Counted from the first letter of the stretch, positions 8,408 to 17,535 are shown. The stretch is 36,177 nt of DNA from an uncultured bacterium (GCA_903861045.1 CAIOST010000213.1:1-36177); one strand, 5' to 3'. Notes: a model not told the origin generated them from the letters alone. A program made the numbers and translations.

Positions 8408-9349
8408 CTACTGAAAAAGGGTCTCGTCTTTCTGGGTGGCAGGGGCGTTGGTCGTGCCGCCGACCGTCGCGGTGGCGGTGGTTACGCCGCCGGTAAGGGC
8501 GTGCTCATCGATGAGCGGCAATCCAGAGGAAGTCAGCGAAGGCTCTCCCAATACAAAGGCAAAGTTCCCTTTGCCTTTGCCATCGGGGGCGGTTTCCAGT
8601 ACCGACACCACCAGCTTGCCGCCGATGGGGGCCTGTTCACGACAGATGCGCACGGTGCTGTGCGTGGTGGTTTCCAGCGCGACCGGGGCATCCGTGCCGT
8701 TTTCGATATTCAGCAGGTAGTCGTTGGCTTCGTTGGTGATCCGGGTGATCATGCGGTCCAGCGAGGATTCAATACGCACACTAGAACCGGATTTCATCTT
8801 GGGAATGCTAAATTGAGGGCCTCGGACGCGGAGGCTGCCATCACTCTCCGTATGGATCCGTTGGCAGAGATCCAGCTGGTTGCGGGCTGGTTTCTTTGCT
8901 TTCGTTAGCTCCATGGTGCTGCGCCCAACGAAGCTGTCGACAGAGGCGAGGGCGGTTTCCACGGTCAGCGACTTCTCTGCCAGCCCTTCGCGTGCGATGA
9001 TTTCGACCTTGCCGGCGTCCAGACGAACGATCCGATTGGAGTTGGCAATGGTCCCTTCCGGTTCCCAGACGGTTAGTTCAGATTGCGCCAGAACCCGCAG
9101 GGAGTCCCCAGGGGAGAGTAGCACAAATAGTTCACCCGCCAGACCGGTACGGACGATCGTGCCAAAGGGGTAGGCTTTGCCGGTAAAGACCGGCTCAAAG
9201 GCGGTTCCGCCGGGCTTTTTGACCTGGCAGTCGCCTTTACACCCGGTCACCCGGAACAAGTTATCAAACGATTGTGCCGGCAGCACCGTCACCAGTGCCA
9301 GGAAAACAGACACCGCCAGACCTGCTGCCGTATGGCTTCGCGCATGCAT
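8408..9349 (-). CDS. Exported FecR-like domain protein
   Basis: The 313-aa product starts with a signal peptide (MHARSHTAAGLAVSVFLALV, cleavage likely after LPAQS). It continues with a FecR-like beta-rich domain at about residues 30-140: a GxxxVKKPGG opening, then FTGKAYPFGTIVRTGLAGELFVLLSPGD and SELTV. Such exported domains are common in PVC genomes and usually have no proven partner; unlike true FecR there is no transmembrane anti-sigma arrangement here. The tail (about 275-313) is rich in Thr, Gly and Ala and looks disordered. The ATG at 9347-9349 is chosen because GGAGG lies 5 bp upstream. A GTG two codons earlier sits directly against that site. Divergent from the pilus operon. Confidence 0.75.
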   Translation of the reverse strand: MHARSHTAAGLAVSVFLALVTVLPAQSFDNLFRVTGCKGDCQVKKPGGTAFEPVFTGKAYPFGTIVRTGLAGELFVLLSPGDSLRVLAQSELTVWEPEGTIANSNRIVRLDAGKVEIIAREGLAEKSLTVETALASVDSFVGRSTMELTKAKKPARNQLDLCQRIHTESDGSLRVRGPQFSIPKMKSGSSVRIESSLDRMITRITNEANDYLLNIENGTDAPVALETTTHSTVRICREQAPIGGKLVVSVLETAPDGKGKGNFAFVLGEPSLTSSGLPLIDEHALTGGVTTATATVGGTTNAPATQKDETLFQ

Positions 9350-9410
9350 GAGCACCTCCAGCCAAGCTTGCTTCTGCCTCCATCGCCCTTCGACTCAAAA
9401 ATGCCTTTGC

Positions 9411-9440
9411 ATAATAGACCAACAGCCTCGCGCCCGTCAA
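9411..9440 (-). promoter_or_regulatory. Sigma70-like promoter for the FecR-like gene
   Basis: On the minus strand TTGACG (9435-9440) and TATTAT (9411-9416) are separated by 18 bp, each one or two bases from consensus, with a start site expected near 9404 and a 55-nt leader. It faces away from the pilus promoter 34 bp further right. Confidence 0.65.
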
Positions 9441-9473
9441 TGTCTTCCCGCCGATTGTTTTTTTCAATTCTGC

Positions 9474-9503
9474 TTGGCAAACCGCCCGGAAATCGCATAC
9501 AAT
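9474..9503 (+). promoter_or_regulatory. Sigma70-like promoter of the pilus operon
   Basis: TTGGCA (9474-9479) and TACAAT (9498-9503) are 18 bp apart, each one base off consensus. Transcription would start near 9510, about 54 nt before the first gene. An A/T-rich stretch with a T-run (9457-9463) lies just upstream. This is the clearest plus-strand promoter before the five pilus genes. Confidence 0.7.
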
Positions 9504-9563
9504 AGTATTTCAACACTGGTAATTGTTATAGCGCGCGAGGCGCAACGGCGGGGAGTGGTAGCC

Positions 9564-10226
9564 ATGCAACGAATAAGCAGATGGATCGTAGCGGGCGTAT
9601 GCGTGGTGTTGGCTGGCATGGCAGGGGAGCGCGCGTGGGCCCAAGGGGGTGCCCGGCCGGCGGGGAATGGCGCGCCGGGGTTGGTGGCGGCGGCTGAAAA
9701 GAAATTGGCCATTCGACACATGCCGCGGTTGAACAAGGTTAAGCAGCCCACACCGCAGTATTCGACCTCCGCCAGTCGCACCTCCACCGGGCGTCCTCGC
9801 GAGTGGGGCGTTTTTGAGATTACCTATCTCACCTTCCCGGAGTGGATGGACGAAGTGGTGGTGACCTATCATCTGATGGCCGAACGGCGCGGCGCGGATG
9901 CCAAGAAGGCGTATTCATTATATCAAACCACGGTCCGGTATGCGGATGTGCCGAAGGGGGAGCACACCGCTTGTGTAGTATTGCCACCGGCGGCCCTGTT
10001 GCGGTATGGGGACCAGTTTATCGGGTTGGCCGTGGAGTTTACGGCGGCGGATGGCAGCTTGCTGGCCGTGCAGAATGAGGTGGCCGGCACGGTGCTACCC
10101 GTGGATTGGTGGAAAAAGCCGGACGTGACGGAAAGTAAGACCGTGGTGAAGCGGGAGGGACTGGTGGATCGTTCCAAAACGCCTTTCGCGCTGGTCAATA
10201 TGGATGACTACGAGGTAGTGAAGTAG
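9564..10226 (+). CDS. Exported pilus-associated protein, Amuc_1102-like
   Basis: This 220-aa product has a clear signal peptide (MQRISRWIVAGVCVVLAGMAG, cleavage near AWAQ). It is followed by a beta-rich domain (about 70-190) containing WGVFEITYLTFPEWMDEVVVTYHLM and a repeated strand pattern suggestive of an Ig-like fold. Position as first gene of a PilM/PilO/secretin operon parallels Amuc_1102 in the Akkermansia pilus locus; the equivalence rests on order and size, not alignment. The open frame extends upstream, but that part overlaps the promoter. The ATG at 9564 has GGGGAG eight bases ahead. Its stop codon TAG shares its last base with the GTG start of the next gene. Confidence 0.75.
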   Translation: MQRISRWIVAGVCVVLAGMAGERAWAQGGARPAGNGAPGLVAAAEKKLAIRHMPRLNKVKQPTPQYSTSASRTSTGRPREWGVFEITYLTFPEWMDEVVVTYHLMAERRGADAKKAYSLYQTTVRYADVPKGEHTACVVLPPAALLRYGDQFIGLAVEFTAADGSLLAVQNEVAGTVLPVDWWKKPDVTESKTVVKREGLVDRSKTPFALVNMDDYEVVK

Positions 10227-11899
10227 TGTTTGCGAACGATCGAATTCTCACGTTGAACGTGGGCGCCAGCAAACTGGTGCTGGCGGAATTTTCGGTGCGT
10301 CCTGGCCGCGCGCCGGAATTGCTGAACTATGGGATCGGTTCCCTGGGAATCGAGCCGGATAACGAAACGGATGTTTCCCCCTATATCGTGGGGGCGTTGC
10401 GGGATTTGTTGCGCACGCATGGCATCCGACCGGCACCCTTGCTGCTGTCGCTTTCCGGACAGGTTGTCTTTCCGCGGTTTGTGAAACTGCCCCCGGTCGC
10501 CCGCGAGAAGCTGGCGGACCTGATCCGCTATGAAGCGGAGCAGAATGTGCCGTTCCCCATTGACGAGGTAGTCTGGGATTATCAGCTCATCGGGGATGCG
10601 AGCGAAGGCGAGCAGCACGCCATGATTGTGGCCGTGAAGGCCGAGAACATCATCGGCGCGGTGCAATGCGTCACGGCGTCGGGGCTGGAGCCGGAGCTGG
10701 TGGATGTCGCCCCCATGGCGCTTTATAATTGCGTGCGCTATAACTATCCGGATCTGACCGGGTGCACGATGGTCCTGGATATTGGTGCGCGCTCCACCAA
10801 TCTGGTCTTCATTGAGCAGGGGCGTGTATTTAGCCGGACGATCGCGGTGGCGGGCAATGCCATCACGCAGGAGATCGCCAAAAGCTTCCAAGTCGGGTTT
10901 GCGGAAGCCGAAGCGATCAAGTTGCAGCATGCCTTTGTCGCGCTGGGTGGGGTGTTCGCCGCCGGGGATGATGAGACGGCGGACCGGAGCTCCAAAATCG
11001 TGCGCAACGTGGTGACCCGCCTGCACGCGGAGATCAGCCGGTCGATTAATTTCTATCGCAGCCAGCAGGGGGGGGCGGCGCCCGGACGGGTGTTGCTGAC
11101 GGGGGGCTCCTCCGTCATCCCTCACATGGACACCTTCTTCCGCGAGAAGCTGCAGGTGGACGTCGAGGTGCTGAATCCGTTTGTCAATGTGCAGGCGGGG
11201 CCGGCGTTGGATCCGCAACAGGTTGGCGCGCAAGTGGCTTGTCTATCAGAGGTGGTGGGCTTGGCGTTGCGCCGGTCGCTGGCCTGTCCGGTGGAGATTA
11301 ATCTGATTCCGCCCGACATGGCGCACGCCAAAACGCTACGCAGCCGTCTGCCGTTTTTCTTCCTGGCGGCGATGGGACTGCTGCTGACCTTGGTGGTCTG
11401 GACGCTCTATTTCCGTCAGGCCGCGGAGAACTATCAGGCGCAGCATAAGTTCGTCACGCGGCAACTCTCCATGAAGCAAGCCGATGCCGCCACCATGCGC
11501 ACCGTGCTGGCCGAGCGCGAGGTCTGGCAGCAGAAGGCCAATGATTTGCGCGCCGTGATTGCGCGCCGCACAGACTGGGTGCAGATCCTGAATGGGGTGC
11601 GCGAAGGCATGGTCGATGGCATGTGGCTGACCGCGCTGGAACCCGTGCGGGGCGCCAATGGTCAGGTTGGCAAGATTGTGCTGACTGGCTTTGGCTTCAA
11701 GGATGATTTGGACCGGGCGATCGCGGCTGCCAACGGGACCAGCGGTCGGCTGACCCCGGGTGAATTGCTGCGCGATCGGTTGCAAAGCCGCAAGGAGTTG
11801 TTTGGCGAGGTGGTGATCCGGAACGATCGCTATTCGACGAAAGAGACGTATCTGCACGAGTTTACGGTTGAAGTGACGCTCGTGGCGCCGACGCGGTAA
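10226..11899 (+). CDS. pilM: PilM-PilN fusion protein, type IV pilus inner-membrane platform
   Basis: The 557-aa product joins two normally separate proteins. Residues 1-350 are PilM-like, an actin-fold cytoplasmic protein, with the phosphate-loop motifs NVGASK (11-16) and DIGARSTNL (185-193) and LLTGGSSVIPHM near 290. Residues 357-363 (EINLIPP) match the N-terminal motif by which PilN binds PilM. A single membrane helix at about 376-396 and a PilN-like extracytoplasmic domain (about 400-557) follow. A fused pair removes the need for the usual peptide docking. The start is GTG, overlapping the previous stop by one base. The downstream gene supplies the PilO-like partner. Confidence 0.88.
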   Translation: MFANDRILTLNVGASKLVLAEFSVRPGRAPELLNYGIGSLGIEPDNETDVSPYIVGALRDLLRTHGIRPAPLLLSLSGQVVFPRFVKLPPVAREKLADLIRYEAEQNVPFPIDEVVWDYQLIGDASEGEQHAMIVAVKAENIIGAVQCVTASGLEPELVDVAPMALYNCVRYNYPDLTGCTMVLDIGARSTNLVFIEQGRVFSRTIAVAGNAITQEIAKSFQVGFAEAEAIKLQHAFVALGGVFAAGDDETADRSSKIVRNVVTRLHAEISRSINFYRSQQGGAAPGRVLLTGGSSVIPHMDTFFREKLQVDVEVLNPFVNVQAGPALDPQQVGAQVACLSEVVGLALRRSLACPVEINLIPPDMAHAKTLRSRLPFFFLAAMGLLLTLVVWTLYFRQAAENYQAQHKFVTRQLSMKQADAATMRTVLAEREVWQQKANDLRAVIARRTDWVQILNGVREGMVDGMWLTALEPVRGANGQVGKIVLTGFGFKDDLDRAIAAANGTSGRLTPGELLRDRLQSRKELFGEVVIRNDRYSTKETYLHEFTVEVTLVAPTR

Positions 11900-11921
11900 C
11901 GCGCCCAGACGGAATTTTTGC

Positions 11922-12836
11922 ATGAACACACGGAAAATCATCTTGGCGCTGAGTGCAGGGCTGGCCTTGCTGCTCGGTTTGATGGGCTTTATCTCGGCCT
12001 ATCGCGCCTATGCCCAAGCCAGCACGGTGAAAAATACGCTGGATCGCACCTACAAGCAACTGCAGGCCATTTACGCGGAGAACCCTTTTCCGTGTGCGAC
12101 CAATATGAGCGTTGTGCGGCACGACACGGGGTGGTTGACGAACTGGCACGGAGCATTGGTGTATGATGCCCATGCGGTAGCGGTGCCGGCCAAAAGCCCC
12201 AGTGCCTCCGGGTTTATTGAAAAACTACAGAATACCAGTGTGGCCTTGCATCGCCGCGCGATGGCGGATGGGGGGAAAATGTTGCCGGATGGGTTTGCCT
12301 TCGGCTTTGAACGCTATCTGGGCACCCGCGTCATGCCCAAGCAGGAGCATGTGAAACGGCTGGATTTGCAGTTTTCTATGGTGGAGTCTCTTATGCGAGA
12401 GGTCTTGGATTGTCATGTGGTGGAGTTGACGCAGTTGGAGCGGGAGCGGTTTGACGGGGAGGGGGGCGACGCGGGCGCCGCGGTTGGGCGGCGCCGGGGG
12501 GCGGCGGTGGCGAACGAGGCCCCCTCGGTGGCGGCGGGCGGCGGCTTTCCCCGGGAGCATTTTACCATCGCCTTTACCGCGAACGAAAAGACCGTGGCAG
12601 AGGTGGTGAACCTGTTGGCACGCATGTCGTTGTTTGTGGTCATTACAGACGTAAAGATAGATCGATTGGAGCGCGGGTTGCGCCCGCGTCCGGATCGTAC
12701 CGCCATGGAGACGGCTAAGGAGCCGGGGGGGGGGGCTGTCTTGCGAGCGCCACAACGCGTCGTTTCCGGTCCAGATGTTGCGCCACTGCTGAAAACACAG
12801 ATGCAGGTGGATGTTTATACCTTCGAGGGAGTGTAG
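11922..12836 (+). CDS. PilO/Amuc_1100-like membrane protein
   Basis: This 304-aa protein has an N-terminal membrane segment (about residues 7-26, ILALSAGLALLLGLMGFISA), then a helical stretch (ASTVKNTLDRTYKQLQAIYAENPFPC) and a mixed extracytoplasmic domain. This PilO-like layout and its place between PilM-PilN and the zinc-ribbon gene match Amuc_1100. A variable Gly/Ala/Arg-rich linker lies at about 180-205. Codons 268-271 are written by 11 consecutive G bases (12725-12735), so slippage would shift the frame and replace the last 34 or so residues. It starts 22 bp after the PilM-PilN stop; there is no strong ribosome site. The next gene begins 3 bp after its stop. Confidence 0.75.
   Translation: MNTRKIILALSAGLALLLGLMGFISAYRAYAQASTVKNTLDRTYKQLQAIYAENPFPCATNMSVVRHDTGWLTNWHGALVYDAHAVAVPAKSPSASGFIEKLQNTSVALHRRAMADGGKMLPDGFAFGFERYLGTRVMPKQEHVKRLDLQFSMVESLMREVLDCHVVELTQLERERFDGEGGDAGAAVGRRRGAAVANEAPSVAAGGGFPREHFTIAFTANEKTVAEVVNLLARMSLFVVITDVKIDRLERGLRPRPDRTAMETAKEPGGGAVLRAPQRVVSGPDVAPLLKTQMQVDVYTFEGV
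12725..12735. repeat. Poly-G tract (11 G) inside the PilO/Amuc_1100-like gene
   Basis: Eleven uninterrupted G residues encode Pro-Gly-Gly-Gly-Ala in the current frame. Runs this long are prone to polymerase slippage and are used as on/off switches in surface genes of other bacteria. A sequencing or assembly length error is also possible. Confidence 0.85.
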
Positions 12837-12839
12837 CCC

Positions 12840-13946
12840 GTGTTACAGAAACGAGGCTTATATTTTTCGGTGATCCGTCAGTACGACAAGGTACTGGCCG
12901 TGGTAGTGCTGGCCGCCTTGTTGGGCTCCCTTTTCCTCCTGGCCCGTTCGGCTGCTGAAAGCACGGAGTGGAAGCGCAATTACGAGAAAAACGTACGCAA
13001 CATGCGCCCTACATTCGCCACCCTGACCCCAGCATCGACCAGTTCGTTTGAAATGGGTGTGCGATCCCTGCGCCAACCCCAGAGCGTACGACTCTCCAGC
13101 ACCAATGAGTCTGGTCTATTTACACCGCAAAATCGGGTCTGGTGTGTGGAATGTATGTATCCAACCCCGTTTGCCAGCACGGTGTGTTCGTTCTGTGGGT
13201 TTAAGCAACCGCCTCGCGAGGGTGATCTGCCTGGCCCAGAGGCACTGGATCCTGACCCGGAGGGGAAGGGCATCCCCAATTCCTGGCGTAAGAAGTATTT
13301 CAATCAGCCCTTTGCGTTGGCAGAGAATCGGTCGCGCTGGAATGATGATGCGGACGAGGATGGGTTTATGAACCTCATGGAGTTTGAGTCGGGAACCAGT
13401 CCGCGTGATCCCAAGGACCATCCGGATTGGATCCAACTGGTGCGTTTCAAGGAGATTTCCACCCGGCAGTACCCCTTCGTTTTTACCGGCGTCAACAAAA
13501 TGCCGGGCGGCGACATGCAGTTGGTTCTGAACATGAAGGGGGGGGACAACCGCACGTATTGGGTGAAGCGGGGCGAGCCCATTGGCAAGACGGGCTTTAT
13601 CTATAGCAATTGCACCCCGAAGGTGGAGAGCGTGGTGGTGCCGGGGGTGGGGGGGGTCCAAAAAATCACCCGCTATGAGGCGGAATTGCTGCGCCCGGCG
13701 GACGGCAAACTGTTTCTGCTGCGCGATAATGAACCGCATGCCAAGCTGGAACAGGATTTGGCGCTGACGCTGACGATTGCCGGCAAGACCACGGAATACC
13801 ACGCTTCCACGGACGGATTTCTGGACATGGAAGGCGAAAGGTACAAGGTTGTCGTAAATCTCGGGGTTGACGACAAGCCTATTTCTGTTGTATTAGAAAA
13901 CCTTCGTTCCGGGAAGAAGACTACCGTACCTGTTGGCGCGCCGTGA
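12840..13946 (+). CDS. Pilus-cluster protein with zinc ribbon and EF-hand-like loop, Amuc_1099-like
   Basis: The 368-aa product has a membrane helix at about residues 17-37. It then has a four-cysteine zinc ribbon (Cys102, Cys105, Cys116, Cys119; CVEC and CSFC) and an acidic calcium-loop-like segment at 169-182 (NDDADEDGFMNLMEF), similar to dockerin/EF-hand loops. The remaining 180 residues are beta-rich with GGDNRTYWVKRGEPIGKT and DGFLDMEGERYKVVV. With one N-terminal helix the ribbon should lie outside the cytoplasm, which is unusual. Position before the secretin matches Amuc_1099 in the Akkermansia locus; no biochemical role is known to me. Translation starts at GTG 3 bp after the previous stop. 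Confidence 0.75.
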   Translation: MLQKRGLYFSVIRQYDKVLAVVVLAALLGSLFLLARSAAESTEWKRNYEKNVRNMRPTFATLTPASTSSFEMGVRSLRQPQSVRLSSTNESGLFTPQNRVWCVECMYPTPFASTVCSFCGFKQPPREGDLPGPEALDPDPEGKGIPNSWRKKYFNQPFALAENRSRWNDDADEDGFMNLMEFESGTSPRDPKDHPDWIQLVRFKEISTRQYPFVFTGVNKMPGGDMQLVLNMKGGDNRTYWVKRGEPIGKTGFIYSNCTPKVESVVVPGVGGVQKITRYEAELLRPADGKLFLLRDNEPHAKLEQDLALTLTIAGKTTEYHASTDGFLDMEGERYKVVVNLGVDDKPISVVLENLRSGKKTTVPVGAP

Positions 13947-14003
13947 TATTTTATCGCGCGGGTTAGCAGGATCTCAGTTGTCGGATAGCGAGGAGCACCA
14001 CAA

Positions 14004-16736
14004 ATGATGTGTGTAACCAGAACACTGGGCGTAGTCTTTGTCGTTTTATTGCTGGGTACCGTGGCGCTACTGCGTGCGCAAGACGTGCAACCGGAAAAGG
14101 GTAATGAGAACGCGCCTGGCGCGGCCCCCGCCGTGGTGCCGGAGGCAAAGGCGACGCCGGCGGAGCCCGCTCCGATTGCGAAGGCTGTACCGGCTATGGC
14201 CCCCGTCGCCGAGCCAGCCCCTGCCGCCGCGCCAGCCCCCGTCGCCGAGCCAGCCCCTGTTGTTGAGACAACACCCGGTGCCGGGCCAGCAGTTGTCGCG
14301 CCGGCAGCGGATGCGGGACGGGAGGCGCTGGTTTCCGAAGTAGTCACACTGGAACGCTTGCGTAAGGAGGCGTTGCGCGAATATGGCATGGCCAGCCTGA
14401 TGGCCGGCCGCAAGGCGATGCGGGATAGCGATTTCGAGGAGGCCCGCAAGCAATACATGATGGCCGAGACCTATATCCCCGACAATCTTGAAACACGCGC
14501 GGCACGAGAAGAGGCCAAGGCCGGCGTTCGCGAAGCCCTCTACCGCAATGCGCAGCTCCTCTGGAAGAAAGGCGATCGCGAAAAGGCCGTGCAAATTGCG
14601 CGTCAGGCCAATGAGAAGGGGCATCCGGACGCCTCCAAGTTGACGACGGATATCCAGAAGGAAATTGACAACCCGCCCAAGGTTACGCCGCCTAAGGAGA
14701 TGGCCCGCATGCACGAGGCCACCTACAAGGAAAGCCGTGACGAAGTCATGCGTCGCCTGCGCCTGGCGCGGCAGTATTACATCGTCGGCGAGTTCGACCG
14801 CTGTCGGCAGGAACTCGAAATCATCCTGCGGGATCACCCCACCGATACGGAAGCCATGGAGATGATGAAGAAGCTGGGCGACCGCACGTTTGACGTCGGT
14901 AAGGTGGAGTATGAAGCCACGCGCTCCAAGATGATTAGCGACGTGCAGGCGAACTGGAGCCCCCGCCGCTACGCTATTGACACGGTAGAGATCAAAGCGC
15001 CTACCATGGGCCAGTCCGCAGGCAGGGAGCTGCTGCCGGGTGGTATTACCATCGAGCAATCGGTGGAGCAGAAGATGCGCAGCATCGTGATCCCGGAGAT
15101 CAACTTCCGCAACGCCAACATCACCGACGTCATTACCTTCTTCGAGAATGCCAGCCGGGAATATGATGATAAGGAACAAAAGCCGGAGAGGCGCGGGGTC
15201 AACTTTGTGTTACGCGGTATCTCGGCTAATACACCGGCGCCCATGCCGGCCGCGGGGGATAATGCCTTTGCGGAGGCCCCGGCCGCCGGCGGCGGCGGCG
15301 GTGCCGCCCCGATCACCTTTTCGGCTCGCTTCGTCAACCTCTGGGATGCGCTCAAGATTGTCACCGAGGTCGCCAACTTCAAGTCTCGGATTCGCGGCAA
15401 TGTCGTCATTGTCATGCCGGCGAATGTGACGGATGAGAACATGGAGACCCGCTCCTATACGGTCATGGCCAATGTGTTGGAGCGTGCGAGCGGCGTGGCG
15501 CGGGAATTGAACACTTCGCGCGGGGGGGCTGGGCTGGGCGGGGAGGCAGCCGGGATGAACACCGAGCCGTTGGGTGCCGCGGGCGATCTGAAGAAGCTTT
15601 TTGTTGACCTGGGCGTCGCTTGGCCGGTTGGTTCCTCCATCTCCTACCTCTCGATCATCGGCAAGCTGCGCGTGGTAAATACAGCGGAGAACCTGGCGCT
15701 GTTCGAGAAGGTCCTGGAGGAGATGAACGTCACGCCCCGCCAGATCGAAATCGAAGCGCGCTTCGTCGAAGTCTCCCAGACCGACTTGGATTCGCTGGGG
15801 GTGCAGTGGTTTCAGAACCAAACCCTCGGGAATAACTGGGATCAATCAAGTCCAAAGTATGGCCAAGGGACGGTCGTTGTTAATCCTTCCACGCCACCTT
15901 ACAAAAGCGGGGGGAGTCCCTACGATGTTTCCCAGGGTATGCGCTATCTCAGCGGCAACGCGCTGGGGAGTCAACTCGCTACTTCGGATTCCGTGCTGGG
16001 GTTGCAAGGGGTGTTTGGCGATGTGGATATTTCGGCCATTTTGCACATGCTGAGCCAGCGCTCCAACTCCGACCTGCTCTCCGCGCCGAAGGTGGTCACC
16101 AAGGCTGGTCAAGAGGCGGTGATCAAGGTGGTCACGGAGTTTATCTACCCGACAACTTTCACCGTGACCGGGTTGCAGGGGAATACCGGCAACAACAGCG
16201 GTGGTGCAACTACCACCACCACGACGGGTGCGGTGGTGGAGCCGGGGGGCTTCCAGACGCGCGAAGTCGGTGTCATTCTTCAGGTGGTGCCGGAGGTGAG
16301 TGCCGAAGGGCAGATGATCAACCTGACCATGAACCCGCAGGTCGTCTCCGAGCCGACCTGGAAGAACTATGGCTCGCGCGTGCCGGTGCCCAATACGGAT
16401 CCTGTGCAGTACATGGAACTGCCGATGGAGCAGCCGTTCTTCAAGATCCGGTCGGTTTCCACGAGCGTCTCGATCTACAACGGCGCCACGGTGGTGATGG
16501 GTGGTATGATTACCGAGATTCGCAGTTCGACAGATGATAAGGTGCCGTTTCTGGGCGATCTACCGTACATCGGCCGATTCTTTCACAGCAAGGCGGAGCA
16601 CTCTGAGAAGCGGAACCTGCTGATTTTTGTGACGGCGCGCTTGGTTGATCCGGCTGGCAGGGCGGTGAAAACCAACATGGAGCCCGCCTTGAGCGGTAAG
16701 AAGGCGGCTGAGCTCGTAAAGATGGCCACGCCGTAA
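14004..16736 (+). CDS. Type IV pilus secretin, PilQ/Amuc_1098-like
   Basis: This 910-aa protein should form the outer-membrane ring through which the pilus passes. A signal peptide spans residues 1-26 (cleavage near LLRAQ). A Pro/Ala/Glu-rich linker covers about 30-100 and includes a 25-bp DNA repeat (14199-14223 and 14235-14259). A helical TPR-like region follows (about 115-290), then N-domains (about 365-600) and the secretin barrel (about 640-895). The secretin signatures are present: SAPKVVTKAGQEA, VEPGGFQTREVGVILQVVPEV and, near 846-862, VPFLGDLPYIGRFFHSK, the conserved gate/lip motif. Ribosome site AGGAG lies 8 bp before the ATG. It closes the pilus operon; no pilin or PilB/PilT-type ATPase is in the window. 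Confidence 0.93.
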   Translation: MMCVTRTLGVVFVVLLLGTVALLRAQDVQPEKGNENAPGAAPAVVPEAKATPAEPAPIAKAVPAMAPVAEPAPAAAPAPVAEPAPVVETTPGAGPAVVAPAADAGREALVSEVVTLERLRKEALREYGMASLMAGRKAMRDSDFEEARKQYMMAETYIPDNLETRAAREEAKAGVREALYRNAQLLWKKGDREKAVQIARQANEKGHPDASKLTTDIQKEIDNPPKVTPPKEMARMHEATYKESRDEVMRRLRLARQYYIVGEFDRCRQELEIILRDHPTDTEAMEMMKKLGDRTFDVGKVEYEATRSKMISDVQANWSPRRYAIDTVEIKAPTMGQSAGRELLPGGITIEQSVEQKMRSIVIPEINFRNANITDVITFFENASREYDDKEQKPERRGVNFVLRGISANTPAPMPAAGDNAFAEAPAAGGGGGAAPITFSARFVNLWDALKIVTEVANFKSRIRGNVVIVMPANVTDENMETRSYTVMANVLERASGVARELNTSRGGAGLGGEAAGMNTEPLGAAGDLKKLFVDLGVAWPVGSSISYLSIIGKLRVVNTAENLALFEKVLEEMNVTPRQIEIEARFVEVSQTDLDSLGVQWFQNQTLGNNWDQSSPKYGQGTVVVNPSTPPYKSGGSPYDVSQGMRYLSGNALGSQLATSDSVLGLQGVFGDVDISAILHMLSQRSNSDLLSAPKVVTKAGQEAVIKVVTEFIYPTTFTVTGLQGNTGNNSGGATTTTTTGAVVEPGGFQTREVGVILQVVPEVSAEGQMINLTMNPQVVSEPTWKNYGSRVPVPNTDPVQYMELPMEQPFFKIRSVSTSVSIYNGATVVMGGMITEIRSSTDDKVPFLGDLPYIGRFFHSKAEHSEKRNLLIFVTARLVDPAGRAVKTNMEPALSGKKAAELVKMATP

Positions 16737-16944
16737 GGCAATCGCGGGCGGTTGGGATGATTAGCTCGTGTGGTTCTGGTGCGGCCCGGTCGTCGAGCAC
16801 GGGGGGCGATGCCGTGGTGCAGGACGCCACAGGCGGTGACTTACCTACGCCATACGGGACAGCTTCGGGCACTCACTCGGCTTCAATAGAAAGCGCGCGA
16901 TGTGGCCGGTGTGGCGCCCCCGTTTTTTGTATGCGTGCCTTTTT

Positions 16945-17535
16945 ATGAAACGGATCGCCTTGACGGGAGGAATTGCCTGCGGCAAGAGTGCGCTGGCAGG
17001 TTTTCTTGCGGCCCGCGGCTGTGAAATGCTCGACACCGACGGGGTGACGCATGCGCTGGAAGCGCCGGGCGGCCGCGCGGTCGCGCCGATTGTGGCGGCC
17101 TTCGGGACGGTGGTGCGTGGGCCGGAGGGTGGCATCGACCGGCAGCGACTGGGCGAGGTGGTTTTTCAAGATGAGGCGGCCCGGCTACGACTGAACGGCA
17201 TCGTGCATCCGCTGATCCGGGCAGAACTGGAAGCCTGGTTGCGGCAGCCGGGGGGATGTCCGAAAGTGGCTGTTATCCCGCTGCTTTTTGAGGTTGGTTG
17301 GGACACGGGGTGGGACGCCATAATCTGTGTGGCCTGTGCGGCGGCAGAACAGTTGCGCCGCTTGCAGACGCGCGGATTGTCAGTGGAGGCGGCGCTGGCT
17401 CGGGTGGCGGCGCAGATGCCACTGGACGAGAAGGTGCGTCGGTCTACCCATGTGGTGTGGAACGATGGTGATCGGGAGGAGCTGCGCAGGGCGGCGGACC
17501 GGTTGATGGATGAATGGTCAGGAAACAAGCGATGA
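16945..17535 (+). CDS. coaE: Dephospho-CoA kinase
   Basis: This 196-aa kinase phosphorylates the 3'-hydroxyl of dephospho-CoA, the last step of coenzyme A synthesis, in the cytoplasm. The P-loop GGIACGKS is at residues 8-15, DTDG at 30-33, and the LID-region motif [21 protein letters not shown] is typical, as is the closing HVVWNDGD. The frame is open 15 codons further upstream, but MKRIALTGG is the family N-terminus, so the ATG at 16945 is chosen despite a weak ribosome site. Its TGA overlaps the ATG of rho (ATGA), implying coupled translation. It lies 208 bp past the secretin, a gap with no clear signal. Confidence 0.95.
   Translation: MKRIALTGGIACGKSALAGFLAARGCEMLDTDGVTHALEAPGGRAVAPIVAAFGTVVRGPEGGIDRQRLGEVVFQDEAARLRLNGIVHPLIRAELEAWLRQPGGCPKVAVIPLLFEVGWDTGWDAIICVACAAAEQLRRLQTRGLSVEAALARVAAQMPLDEKVRRSTHVVWNDGDREELRRAADRLMDEWSGNKR

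Noticed and set aside
9177-9563. N-terminal extension of the first pilus gene
   Set aside because: It runs through both divergent promoters; the internal ATG at 9564 starts a clear signal peptide with a good ribosome site.
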